Source: Verrucomicrobiaceae bacterium (lineage in GTDB: Bacteria; Verrucomicrobiota; Verrucomicrobiia; Verrucomicrobiales; Verrucomicrobiaceae). From it: DNA of 22,699 nucleotides. Under the pieces are notes generated by a model. The model did no database searches. It was not told the origin of the DNA and was given only the letters and a program-made list of their open reading frames with translations. A program made the translations under genes and the position numbers. The stretch is from positions 1 to 22,699 of the forward strand of contig JAGKWZ010000168.1 of assembly GCA_021151605.1 (NCBI GenBank), written 5' to 3'. Position 1 is the stretch's first letter; each line of letters opens with the position of its first letter. Below are positions 1 to 6,611 of this stretch, one piece after another.

Positions 1-1
1 C

Positions 2-1806
2 GAAGCACCCACTCCGCCGAAGCGAAGCCCCGCGCCACCCAGCGCCAAAGTCCCCGCTGCCGCGCCACCACCTCCGCCCAAGTCTCGTTCCAGCCTCGGC
101 CCCGTCTTGGGCCTCGCCGCCACTGTCGCTGTCGGTGGAGGTGTGTACTTTCTCCTCGGTGGCGGTGGAGCTGAAAAGAAACCCCAGCCGACTCCCGCGC
201 CCGCCGTCGCTGCCCAAACGCAGCCGCCACAGCCGACTCCAGTGCCAGCTCAAGTGGAGCCGCAGAAAATGCCTGCCGAAACACCCACCCCGCCCGATAC
301 CGGCGGTTCGGCAAAGTTCGCTGGTGTGCAGTTTCCGCGTGACCTCATGCTGCCAAACAGCACCGCCTGGCGGTTCGAGGGAGATACCCTCATCTGTGCC
401 AACAGCAGAGGCGGAGAGTTTCCGGCCTTTACCCTGCCAGTGGAGGCCAAGAAGGGTTTTGAGTGCGAGCTAGCCTTCACTTTTATGGGTCCGCCTACCT
501 CGGCCCGCTATTTGAAGGTCCTCTTCCCTACTTCCAAAGGCTGGAGTTCCATTCAGGCCAATACCAAAGACATCACCGCCTTCCCCGATGGTTGGCGTAG
601 GATCAGCCGAACGGATCTGGAGAATGGTGCCCAGCATACCCTCAAAGTATCTTATGGTGCTGACTCGAAGCTCGTTGTTTGGCTGGATGGGAAACAAATC
701 TTCGACCTGAAGGATGAAGGGCTGCCCATCCTCAAATACTGGGAAAATTTGCGCCCCGGCCATGTCCACATCGGCGGCGAGACCAAGGACGGCCCGCCCA
801 TCCACATCCACTCCATCCGTCTCACTCCGTCCACTGGGGGCACACCTGTGCGCCCTGAAATTGCCGCCACAGCCGAGGAAGACTTCACGCCTCTTTTCAG
901 GTCACCGACGGACTTTTCCGGTTGGACCAGCCTGGATGGCGCAGCACCCGAGACGAAGTGGGATTTTCATGAAGGTGGAATCTCCGCAACCATGAAATCA
1001 CGAGGCAGCGCCCTCGTTTCCCCGGAGGAATATGAAAACTTCGAGCTGCGTCTGGAATGGAAAGTCGCCACACGGGGAAATGGAGCCATCGCCTACCACA
1101 GCGGCCCAGCGCCGTTCCGCGATGCCCTACGGCTGCGGCTTTGCTCACCCACACTACAGCCACTCCGCAGCGGGGAACTCCTGGGCATGGACCTGCCTGT
1201 GGCGGACTCGGAGGTCAAAATCGACGAATGGAACACTGCCCGTCTCATCGTCCGTGGCAATCTCCGCGAGCACTGGGTCAATGACGTGAAGGTGCTGGAG
1301 TATGACGTGACCTCCCCAGCCTTTCAGCAAAGCCTCAAAGCCGGTGCCAATGGCAATCCCAACCCACTGCCCGGCGCACCTGGCACCCGCGGCCGCCTCG
1401 TGCTGATCCAAAACGACGGCATGGTCTGCTTCCGTAACCTGCGCCTGCGCAAGCTGGAGGCTTTGCCGGCGACAGCAAGCCCGCCTGCCACCACCGTGAT
1501 GACACCTTCGTCAGCCACGCCACCTGCGGACTTCAAATCTGGAGCCGTCAAAAACCTTCTGGCCACGCACCCTCAACTTGGCAAACTCGAAACCGGATTC
1601 CGCTCACGCTATGAAACCGACGCGCAGAAGCCCTACCTCACCGCTCTCGCCAGCTTGAATCAAAGCTACGTCAGCACTGGTATCGCCCGCGCTCGAGCCG
1701 CCGCCAAGGCCAAAGGCAGCCTCGCCGATGTCACTGCACTGGACGCGGAAAAAGCGGCTGTCGAAAAAAGCGGCACTGTTCCAGCCGAAGACGCAGAAAC
1801 CACCCC
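2..1806 (+). CDS. Membrane-anchored DUF1080 protein, 5'-partial, frameshifted (first part)
   Basis: The frame is open to the left edge, so the N-terminus lies outside the window; the TTG at 107 is not a convincing start. Order seen: Pro/Ala/Lys-rich linker (2-90), one TM helix (about 92-166), a second Pro-rich linker, a concanavalin-like module (about 314-842, with GWRRIS and VWLDGKQIFDL), then a DUF1080 / 3-keto-disaccharide hydrolase-like module (about 878-1460: LFRSPTDFSGW, NFELRLEWKV, GNGAIAYHS, NDGMVCFRNLRLRKL), then an Ala/Lys-rich helical region. From about 1803 the as-read frame turns into Ser/Pro/Arg-rich nonsense and stops at 2080, while sensible protein continues in another frame to 2919. 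Adding one C to the CCCC run at 1803-1806 joins them as ETTPAGLKALRDTYR. Proteins with this layout in Verrucomicrobiota and Planctomycetota often carry an N-terminal Ser/Thr kinase; that is inference, since no kinase motif is in the window. The DUF1080 modules would face the periplasm. Either a sequencing error or a decaying gene. Confidence 0.75.
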
Positions 1807-2919
1807 GCCGGCCTCAAAGCACTGCGTGACACCTACCGCACTGCTCTCGCCAAAATCACATCTGAGCGCGATGCCAAGGCAGCTGCCCTCTATGACATCT
1901 ATCTCAATGCTCTCGATGCGTACATCGCCGACCTCAAGAAATCTGGCAATCTCAGCGATGCTCAGTCGGTCACCGATCTGCGGGGAGAAATCGCCAATCA
2001 AAAACCCCAGGCCGCCGCTTCCACAGCCGTGGCGACCTCTAAACCCACAGCGCCAGCACCGCCCAGCCCCACGCCTCTGACCAAACCTGCCACCCCATCG
2101 GGCAGCATCTGGCGGAACGCCGCCGAGTTCCTCATCAACAATGGCGGAACCTTCGTCGCATCCAAAAATGGTTCCAACTCACCCGTCCTCACCGCCAAAG
2201 ACATCCCCGCAGGCCGCTTCGACATCATCGAGCTCACCCTTGATCGTCTGAACTCCGTCCTGCCTCCGCTGAAAGACAAGGATTTGCTGCCACTCGTCGG
2301 CCTTCGTGATCTGCGCCGCGTCTGGGTCCGTCCGTCCGGGTCCGCTCTCAGCGACGGAGCTTTCTCATTCCTCGCTGGCAACAACGAGCTGAATTGGCTC
2401 AACCTCGAAGGCGTGAACGAGGTCACAGACGAGGTGCTGACCCACCTCGCCAAGGCCGAAAAGCTCGACTTCCTCTGCGTCCAATACGCCCCCAAGTTCA
2501 CAGGCAAGAGCTTGGACCAGCTTCCCGCTAGCCAGACTCTCACAAGTCTCGATCTCCTCAGCTGCGGCATCTCCGGCGATGGCTTGAAAGCTATCTCCAA
2601 CTTCAAGCAGCTCCGCGTTCTCCGAATCACCTCGGGCACGGCCTCAGACAAAGATTTTGCCCTGCTGGGCAATCTGAAGTCGCTCACCAATCTGACAGTT
2701 TCCACCACTGGCTTTGGCAACAAAGCCGCCGAGGCGATCTCAACCATCACTGGTCTCACACGCCTGGATGCCGCCGGGACGAAGCTCACCAATTCAGGGC
2801 TCGAGAAGCTCCAATCCCTGACAAATCTCACGGAACTCATCCTCAACGGCACCGAAGTCAGCGCGAAAGCAGCGGCTGATTTTCAAAAAGCCCTACCCCA
2901 GTGTCGGGTGAGCCGCTGA
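1807..2919 (+). CDS. Leucine-rich-repeat C-terminal part of the same gene, after the frameshift
   Basis: This is the continuation of the upstream DUF1080 frame. Read alone, its first usable start would be GTG 2029, but coding-quality sequence runs unbroken back to about 1801, so it is a gene fragment rather than a separate gene. It begins with a charged helical stretch (LKALRDTYR, ERDAKAAALYDIY, YIADLKKSGNLSD) and a Thr/Pro/Ala linker. About eight leucine-rich repeats of 23-25 residues follow (2280-2900), for example LNWLNLEGVNEVTDEVLTHL and LTRLDAAGTKLTNSGLEKL. The repeat type resembles RI/GALA-like LRRs common in Verrucomicrobiota and Planctomycetota, which usually bind protein or carbohydrate partners; no catalytic motif is visible. 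The gene stops 4 bases short of the convergent mntR stop, leaving no room for a separate terminator. Confidence 0.75.
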   Translation, partial: AGLKALRDTYRTALAKITSERDAKAAALYDIYLNALDAYIADLKKSGNLSDAQSVTDLRGEIANQKPQAAASTAVATSKPTAPAPPSPTPLTKPATPSGSIWRNAAEFLINNGGTFVASKNGSNSPVLTAKDIPAGRFDIIELTLDRLNSVLPPLKDKDLLPLVGLRDLRRVWVRPSGSALSDGAFSFLAGNNELNWLNLEGVNEVTDEVLTHLAKAEKLDFLCVQYAPKFTGKSLDQLPASQTLTSLDLLSCGISGDGLKAISNFKQLRVLRITSGTASDKDFALLGNLKSLTNLTVSTTGFGNKAAEAISTITGLTRLDAAGTKLTNSGLEKLQSLTNLTELILNGTEVSAKAAADFQKALPQCRVSR

Positions 2920-2923
2920 GGGA

Positions 2924-3379
2924 TCAAGCTCCTACCTTGGTCAGCCGCTTCTTCAGTTTCTTCAGAAGTTCAGGATTCCCCTCCAGCTCCTCCATGAGCA
3001 GGGTCAGCACCTCCAGCGTCTGGCGGCTCATGTGGTGCTCCATGCCTTCCACGTCTTCGTGGACGGTCTTGGGGTCCAAACCGAAGCCGGAGAGCAATCG
3101 CGTGAGCACTTCATGCCGACGGGCGATCTCCTGGCCGATCTTCTTCCCAGCCTCGGTCATCACCACGCCGCGATAGCGCTCATAGACGACATAGCCCTCG
3201 GCATCCAGGCGCTGGATCATGTTCGTCACGCTGGCCTGGGAGATTTCCAGGTTCTTCGCGATGTCCACCACGCGGGCGTAGCCCTTCCCCTCGATCAGAT
3301 TGTGAATCTGCTCGAGGTAGTCTTCGATCGCGGGCGAGTGAACGTGCGCGGTGGTTTCCTGGCGCTTGGCGGGTGGCAT
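2924..3379 (-). CDS. mntR: Manganese-responsive transcriptional regulator MntR (DtxR family)
   Basis: A 151-residue DtxR-family repressor of the short type, lacking the SH3-like third domain; Bacillus subtilis MntR is 142 residues. The winged helix-turn-helix covers about residues 15-75 (YARVVDIAKNLEISQASVTNMIQRL, helix III at SQASVTNMIQ), followed by a dimerisation and metal-binding helical domain. All six manganese ligands of B. subtilis MntR (D8, E11, H77, E99, E102, H103) are present with one constant offset of 12: D20 and E23 in IEDYLEQ, H89 in RRHEVL, and E111, E114 and H115 in DVEGMEHH. D20, matching the Asp of Mn-selective MntR, supports Mn over Fe sensing. The start is ATG at 3377-3379 (MPPAKRQ); a longer frame to 3469 adds a tail foreign to the family and runs through the putative operator. 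It is divergent from the Mn transporter operon and probably represses it when Mn is plentiful. Confidence 0.94.
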   Translation of the reverse strand: MPPAKRQETTAHVHSPAIEDYLEQIHNLIEGKGYARVVDIAKNLEISQASVTNMIQRLDAEGYVVYERYRGVVMTEAGKKIGQEIARRHEVLTRLLSGFGLDPKTVHEDVEGMEHHMSRQTLEVLTLLMEELEGNPELLKKLKKRLTKVGA

Positions 3380-3446
3380 GGACCGCGAAGGATTAGCGAG
3401 ATGGCCGCAGCGGAAAAGCAGAAGTTCTCGGGTGAAGGAAGGAAAG

Positions 3447-3462
3447 TTAGCCCAGCCTAAAA
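3447..3462. promoter_or_regulatory. Candidate MntR/DtxR-type operator, box 1
   Basis: TTAGCCCAGCCTAAAA lies in the divergent region between mntR (start 3379) and the operon (start 3518). Its 14-bp core is an imperfect dyad with matching TTAG and CTAA arms. It resembles half of the known DtxR/IdeR consensus (TWAGGTTAGSCTAACCTWA), especially AGCCTAA. An identical copy occurs 50 bp downstream. Binding by this MntR is inferred from position and family. The rest of 3380-3517 shows no other clear element. Confidence 0.6.
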
Positions 3463-3496
3463 CTAGCACTTGCGTGATCGGGCAGAGCCCCCATTC

Positions 3497-3512
3497 TTAG
3501 CCCAGCCTAAAA
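3497..3512. promoter_or_regulatory. Candidate MntR/DtxR-type operator, box 2
   Basis: A second exact copy of TTAGCCCAGCCTAAAA, starting 50 bp after box 1, close to five helical turns, so two bound dimers would lie on nearly the same DNA face. It ends 5 bases before the ATG at 3518 and therefore occupies the position of a ribosome binding site; no Shine-Dalgarno sequence is visible there. Occupancy could block promoter clearance of the outer-membrane gene. Confidence 0.6.
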
Positions 3513-3517
3513 TTGCC

Positions 3518-4306
3518 ATGCGAACCAAGCTTTCCTTTCTTAGCCTGCTCATCGCTTTTTTGCCGCTCGCTGCCACCGAACCCGTCCCACGCGAGATGAG
3601 CACGGATCGACCGGACACCACGGAGTCGCCCTATTCCGTCCCGGCGGGCATGTTTCAGATCGAGGCCAGCTTCTTCGACTACAGCCGCGATGCGAACCAG
3701 GGCGTCGGCTCTGCCGACCAGTGGATCTACGGGCAGATCAACTTCAAGATGGGCCTCCCCCACGACTCGGATCTCCAAGTCATCGTGAATAGCCACGCCG
3801 TCGCCGGTGAATCCGAGCGTGGCGATAGCACCCGCACGACCGGATTTGGCGACATCACGGTGCGCTACAAACAAAACCTCTGGGGCAACGACAGCGGCAC
3901 CACGGCCTTTGCGCTGATGCCCTACGTGACCATCCCCACTCATACCGACGTGAGCGATGAAGCCTGGGCCGGCGGTCTCATCATGCCGCTCTCCATTCCA
4001 CTCTCCGACCGCATCTCGCTCGGCCTCATGGGCGAGGTCGATCTCGTCCACGACACGGAAACCGATGGCCACGATCTCGAATGGCTGCACTCCGCCACCC
4101 TGGGCATCACTTTGACCGAGAAGCTCGGCCTGTATCTCGAACTCGTCGGCATCGCCGGGCAGGATGCCGACTATCAGGCGCTCTTCGACACCGGCCTCAC
4201 CTTTGCTGTGACGGAAAGCCTCGTTTTCGATGCCGGTGTGCGATTTGGCATGAACCGCGCTGCGCCAGACTTCGGCGTCTTCACCGGCATGAGCGTCCGT
4301 TTTTAA
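3518..4306 (+). CDS. Outer-membrane beta-barrel transporter-like protein (Phenol_MetA_deg family), first gene of Mn operon
   Basis: A 262-residue secreted protein. The signal peptide is MRTKLSFLSLLIAFLPLAA (residues 1-19), followed by the N-terminal signature of the Phenol_MetA_deg / putative outer-membrane transporter family: STDRPDTTESPYSVPAGMFQIEA. The rest is alternating amphipathic strands with short polar turns, ending in SVRF, a terminal aromatic typical of Omp85-assembled barrels. ATG 3518 is chosen because it gives a clean signal peptide; a TTG at 3470 in the same frame would add 16 residues and overlap operator box 2. It is first in the operon, 12 bases before the Mn-binding lipoprotein gene, so it may be the outer-membrane entry route for Mn2+, analogous in role (not demonstrably homologous) to MnoP of Bradyrhizobium. 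That role is inference; the fold assignment is fairly secure. Confidence 0.82.
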   Translation: MRTKLSFLSLLIAFLPLAATEPVPREMSTDRPDTTESPYSVPAGMFQIEASFFDYSRDANQGVGSADQWIYGQINFKMGLPHDSDLQVIVNSHAVAGESERGDSTRTTGFGDITVRYKQNLWGNDSGTTAFALMPYVTIPTHTDVSDEAWAGGLIMPLSIPLSDRISLGLMGEVDLVHDTETDGHDLEWLHSATLGITLTEKLGLYLELVGIAGQDADYQALFDTGLTFAVTESLVFDAGVRFGMNRAAPDFGVFTGMSVRF

Positions 4307-4318
4307 ATCATCTCCACC

Positions 4319-5218
4319 ATGCTGACCCGACTCCTTTCCCTTCTTCTCGCCCTTTCCGTCCTGCCTTCCTGCAAACGAGAAGCCACCCCATCGGATGGCA
4401 AAAAGCGCATCCTCACCACCTTCACCATCATCCAGGACATCGCGCAAAACGTCGCGGGTGAGGCCGCCGTCGTCGAGTCCATCACCAAGCCCGGCGCGGA
4501 GATCCATGACTACGAGCCCACGCCCATGGACCTCGTGAAGGCGCAGGATGCCGACCTCGTTCTGTGGAACGGCCTCGGCCTGGAGCGCTGGTTTGAAAAA
4601 TTCCTCCAGCAGGTGCGTGACGTGCCCTCCGTGGTCATCAGCGATGGAGTCCAGCCCATGAGCATCGGCGAAGGTCCCTATAATGGGAAACCCAACCCCC
4701 ACGCCTGGATGTCGCCTGCCAATGCCATCAAGTATGTGGAAAACATCCGCGCAGCTTTGGTGAAGCTCGATCCGCCCAATGCCGCCATCTACACGGCCAA
4801 CGCCGCCGCTTACACCGAGAAGCTGAAGGCCGTGGATGCGCCTGTGCGGCAGAAGTTGGAGAGCATCCCAGCTGCGCAAAGATGGCTCGTGAGCTGTGAG
4901 GGAGCCTTCTCCTACCTCGCTCGCGACTACGGTTTAAAAGAACTCTACCTCTGGCCCGTGAACGCGGATCAGGAAGGTACGCCGCAGCAGGTACAGAAGG
5001 TCGTCGATGCCATCCGCGCCAGCCAGATCCCCGTCGTCTTCAGCGAGAGCACCATCAGTGACAAAGCCATGCAACAAGTCGCCAAGGAAACGGGAGCCAA
5101 GTTCGGCGGCGTGCTCTACGTGGACTCCCTCACCGACGCCACCGGCCCCGCGCCGACGTATCTGAAGCTGCTCGAAACCAACGCCGACACCCTCGTGAAA
5201 GCGTTTCTCCAACCATGA
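4319..5218 (+). CDS. Manganese ABC transporter substrate-binding lipoprotein (SitA/MntA/PsaA-like)
   Basis: A 299-residue cluster A-I metal-binding protein (TroA/PsaA family). The N-terminus is a lipoprotein signal with lipobox LPSC, lipidated on Cys18. The four metal ligands can be placed by motif: H63 (EIHDYEP), H128 (NPHAWMSP), E194 (SCEGAFSYLARDYG) and D269 (YVDSLTD). His-His-Glu-Asp is the Mn/Fe-type set, as in PsaA, MntC and SitA; Zn-specific ZnuA proteins have a third His and a His-rich loop, which is absent here. It should capture Mn2+ (possibly Fe2+) in the periplasm and deliver it to the two downstream permeases. It follows the barrel gene by 12 bases and overlaps the ATPase gene by 4 (ATGA at 5215-5218), indicating one transcript with translational coupling. 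Confidence 0.93.
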   Translation: MLTRLLSLLLALSVLPSCKREATPSDGKKRILTTFTIIQDIAQNVAGEAAVVESITKPGAEIHDYEPTPMDLVKAQDADLVLWNGLGLERWFEKFLQQVRDVPSVVISDGVQPMSIGEGPYNGKPNPHAWMSPANAIKYVENIRAALVKLDPPNAAIYTANAAAYTEKLKAVDAPVRQKLESIPAAQRWLVSCEGAFSYLARDYGLKELYLWPVNADQEGTPQQVQKVVDAIRASQIPVVFSESTISDKAMQQVAKETGAKFGGVLYVDSLTDATGPAPTYLKLLETNADTLVKAFLQP

Positions 5219-6111
5219 CCCTCTCCCTCGAAGCCTCCGCCGTCACCGTCGCCTATCCCAATGGGCACACGGCCCTGCGTGACGCCTCCTTTAAGCTCCG
5301 CCCCGGCACCATCGCCGCCCTCGTCGGTGTGAATGGCAGCGGCAAAAGCACCCTGTTCAAAGCCCTGATGGGATTCGTCAAACCTGTCAGCGGCCGCATC
5401 CTCATCGCCGGTGGCACCGTCGAGCAGGCACGGAAGCTCAAGCTCGTCGCCTACGTCCCCCAGACCGAGGAAGTGGACTGGACCTTCCCCGTCAGCGTGT
5501 GGGATGTCGTCATGATGGGCCGCTACGGGCACATGAACTTCCTCCGCATCGCCAGCGCCGAGGACAAGCGGATGGTGAACGAAAGCCTCGCCCGCGTCGG
5601 CATGACCGAGTTTAAAGATCGCCAGATCGGCGAGCTCAGCGGCGGGCAAAAAAAGCGCGTCTTCCTCGCCCGAGCCCTCGCCCAAAACGGCCAGATCATC
5701 CTGCTCGACGAACCCTTCACCGGTGTCGATGTCACCACTGAGGAAGCCATCATCACCCTCCTCCGCAGCCTGCGTGATGAAGGCCGCATCATCCTCGTCT
5801 CCACGCACAACCTCGGCAGCGTGCCCGAGTTCTGCGACCACGTCGTGCTCGTGAACCGCACCGTCCTCGCCTCTGGCCCGCTGGAGGACGTCTTCACCGA
5901 AGACAACCTCAACCGCGCCTTTGGCGGCGTCCTCCGCCACTTCCACTTCGAAAGCAGCACCATCCAGGATCACGACGGTAAAACCGTCAAACTCCTCACC
6001 GACGACGAACGCCCGCTGGTCTTCGGCAAAGACGGGCACCTCGAGTACAAAGACCGCTCAGGGCGTGAGGAGCTGGTCAAGAAACGAGAGAAGATCGAAG
6101 ATGGCATATAG
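5215..6111 (+). CDS. Manganese ABC transporter ATP-binding protein (SitB/MntB-like)
   Basis: A 298-residue ABC ATPase with every core motif: Walker A GVNGSGKST (38-46), Q-loop Q83 in YVPQ, signature LSGGQ (141-145), Walker B IILLDEP (161-167), D-loop around D172 and switch His198 in STHNL. It is closest in character to the Mn/Zn/Fe importer ATPases SitB/YfeB (GRYGHMNFLR, FGGVLRHFHF, LTDDERP) and should energise Mn2+ import with the permeases at 6612 and 7460. The start overlaps the stop of the binding-protein gene. The extreme C-terminus (EKIEDGI, stop TAG 6109-6111) is encoded by the left 7-bp-period array of the inserted S23 cassette, so the native tail was probably altered by that insertion; all catalytic parts are upstream and intact. 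Confidence 0.93.
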   Translation: MTLSLEASAVTVAYPNGHTALRDASFKLRPGTIAALVGVNGSGKSTLFKALMGFVKPVSGRILIAGGTVEQARKLKLVAYVPQTEEVDWTFPVSVWDVVMMGRYGHMNFLRIASAEDKRMVNESLARVGMTEFKDRQIGELSGGQKKRVFLARALAQNGQIILLDEPFTGVDVTTEEAIITLLRSLRDEGRIILVSTHNLGSVPEFCDHVVLVNRTVLASGPLEDVFTEDNLNRAFGGVLRHFHFESSTIQDHDGKTVKLLTDDERPLVFGKDGHLEYKDRSGREELVKKREKIEDGI

Positions 6112-6117
6112 AAGATA
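6090..6117 (+). repeat. Left 7-bp-period array flanking the S23 gene (GAAGATN units)
   Basis: Four heptamers in exact 7-base phase start at 6090, 6097, 6104 and 6111: GAAGATC, GAAGATG, the degenerate GCATATA, and GAAGATA. The first three lie inside the ATPase 3' end and encode its last residues and stop. The same motif occurs in reverse complement as a longer array on the other side of the S23 gene (6555-6607), so the pair are imperfect inverted boundaries of the intervening 460 bases. Confidence 0.7.
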
Positions 6118-6138
6118 GCTTCAAACCCACCCAGCACG

Positions 6139-6534
6139 ATGAACGATGATTTTCGTCCTAGGAAAGTGATCCAATCCTTCAGAGATCTCGATGCCTATCA
6201 AATGGCAAGACAAGCCTCCTATCAGGTCTTTGTGATCACCAAAGACTTCCCCAAGGAGGAGAAGTATTCCATGACAGACCAAGTCCGCCGCTCCTCGCGT
6301 GCCGTGGCTAGCATGATTGCCGAAGCCTGGGCACGAAGGCGATACGTCGCAGCCTTCATCGACAAGCTGAATCAAGCCCAAGGGGAAGCGAACGAATCGC
6401 AGGCGTGGTTCGACCAAGCGCTAGACTGTGGATACATCTCCCCCGAGAAACACGCCGAAATCGACGCAGCCATCCATGCCGTCGGAGGAAAACTCCAACG
6501 CATGATCGACAAAGCCGACACCTTCTGCGGCTAG
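6139..6534 (+). CDS. Four-helix-bundle protein, 23S rRNA intervening-sequence (S23/IVP) family
   Basis: A 131-residue protein of the S23/IVP, Avd-like four-helix-bundle family. Family hallmarks visible: FRDLDAYQMARQASYQVF in helix 1, FPKEEKYSMTDQVRRSSRAVASMIAEAW (the conserved 'sLtdQirRaa.Si..niAEG' region, here with A for G), FIDKLNQAQGEANESQ in helix 3 and GYISPEKHAEID with a final helix. Members are encoded inside 23S rRNA intervening sequences, as the accessory protein of diversity-generating retroelements, or as stand-alone genes of unknown function; no reverse transcriptase or rRNA is near here. It sits between the Mn ATPase and permease genes in the same orientation, which is foreign to Sit-type operons, and is bracketed by opposed heptamer arrays (6090-6117, 6555-6607), pointing to insertion as a unit. 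The gene looks intact. Confidence 0.88.
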   Translation: MNDDFRPRKVIQSFRDLDAYQMARQASYQVFVITKDFPKEEKYSMTDQVRRSSRAVASMIAEAWARRRYVAAFIDKLNQAQGEANESQAWFDQALDCGYISPEKHAEIDAAIHAVGGKLQRMIDKADTFCG

Positions 6535-6554
6535 CCATCCCTTCTGCGCTCTTC

Positions 6555-6607
6555 GATCCTCAATCTTCCATCTTCCATCTTCCATCCATCTTCTATCCTC
6601 CCTCTTC
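6555..6607 (+). repeat. Right 7-bp-period array flanking the S23 gene (NATCTTC units)
   Basis: Degenerate heptamers of consensus CATCTTC start at 6555, 6562, 6569 and 6576. A 4-base CATC remnant at 6583 shifts the phase, and more heptamers follow at 6587, 6594 and 6601. Units read GATCCTC, AATCTTC, CATCTTC twice, CATCTTC, TATCCTC, CCTCTTC. This is the reverse complement of the GAAGATN motif on the left side. The array ends 4 bases before the GTG start of the next permease and supplies its leader. Confidence 0.75.
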
Positions 6608-6611
6608 CAAA

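Noticed and set aside
3497..4879. Long open frame on the minus strand (460 codons)
   Set aside because: It is antisense to the beta-barrel and Mn-binding lipoprotein genes, which have clear family motifs, signal peptides and metal ligands. The minus-strand product is His/Gly/Asp-rich with no recognisable domain, the usual shadow of GC-rich coding DNA.
5116..6039. Long open frame on the minus strand opposite the ABC ATPase (307 codons)
   Set aside because: The plus strand carries all ABC motifs; the antisense product is Glu/Asp/Gly/Val-rich low-information sequence.
6139..6534. Diversity-generating retroelement accessory gene (avd) with a template/variable repeat pair
   Set aside because: No reverse transcriptase gene and no adenine-biased repeat pair were seen in the window; only the four-helix-bundle family is shared.
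6405..6611. Upstream extension of permease 1 to a start at 6405
   Set aside because: It would overlap the intact S23 gene out of frame and translate the heptamer array; the GTG at 6612 gives an N-terminus matching the sister permease.
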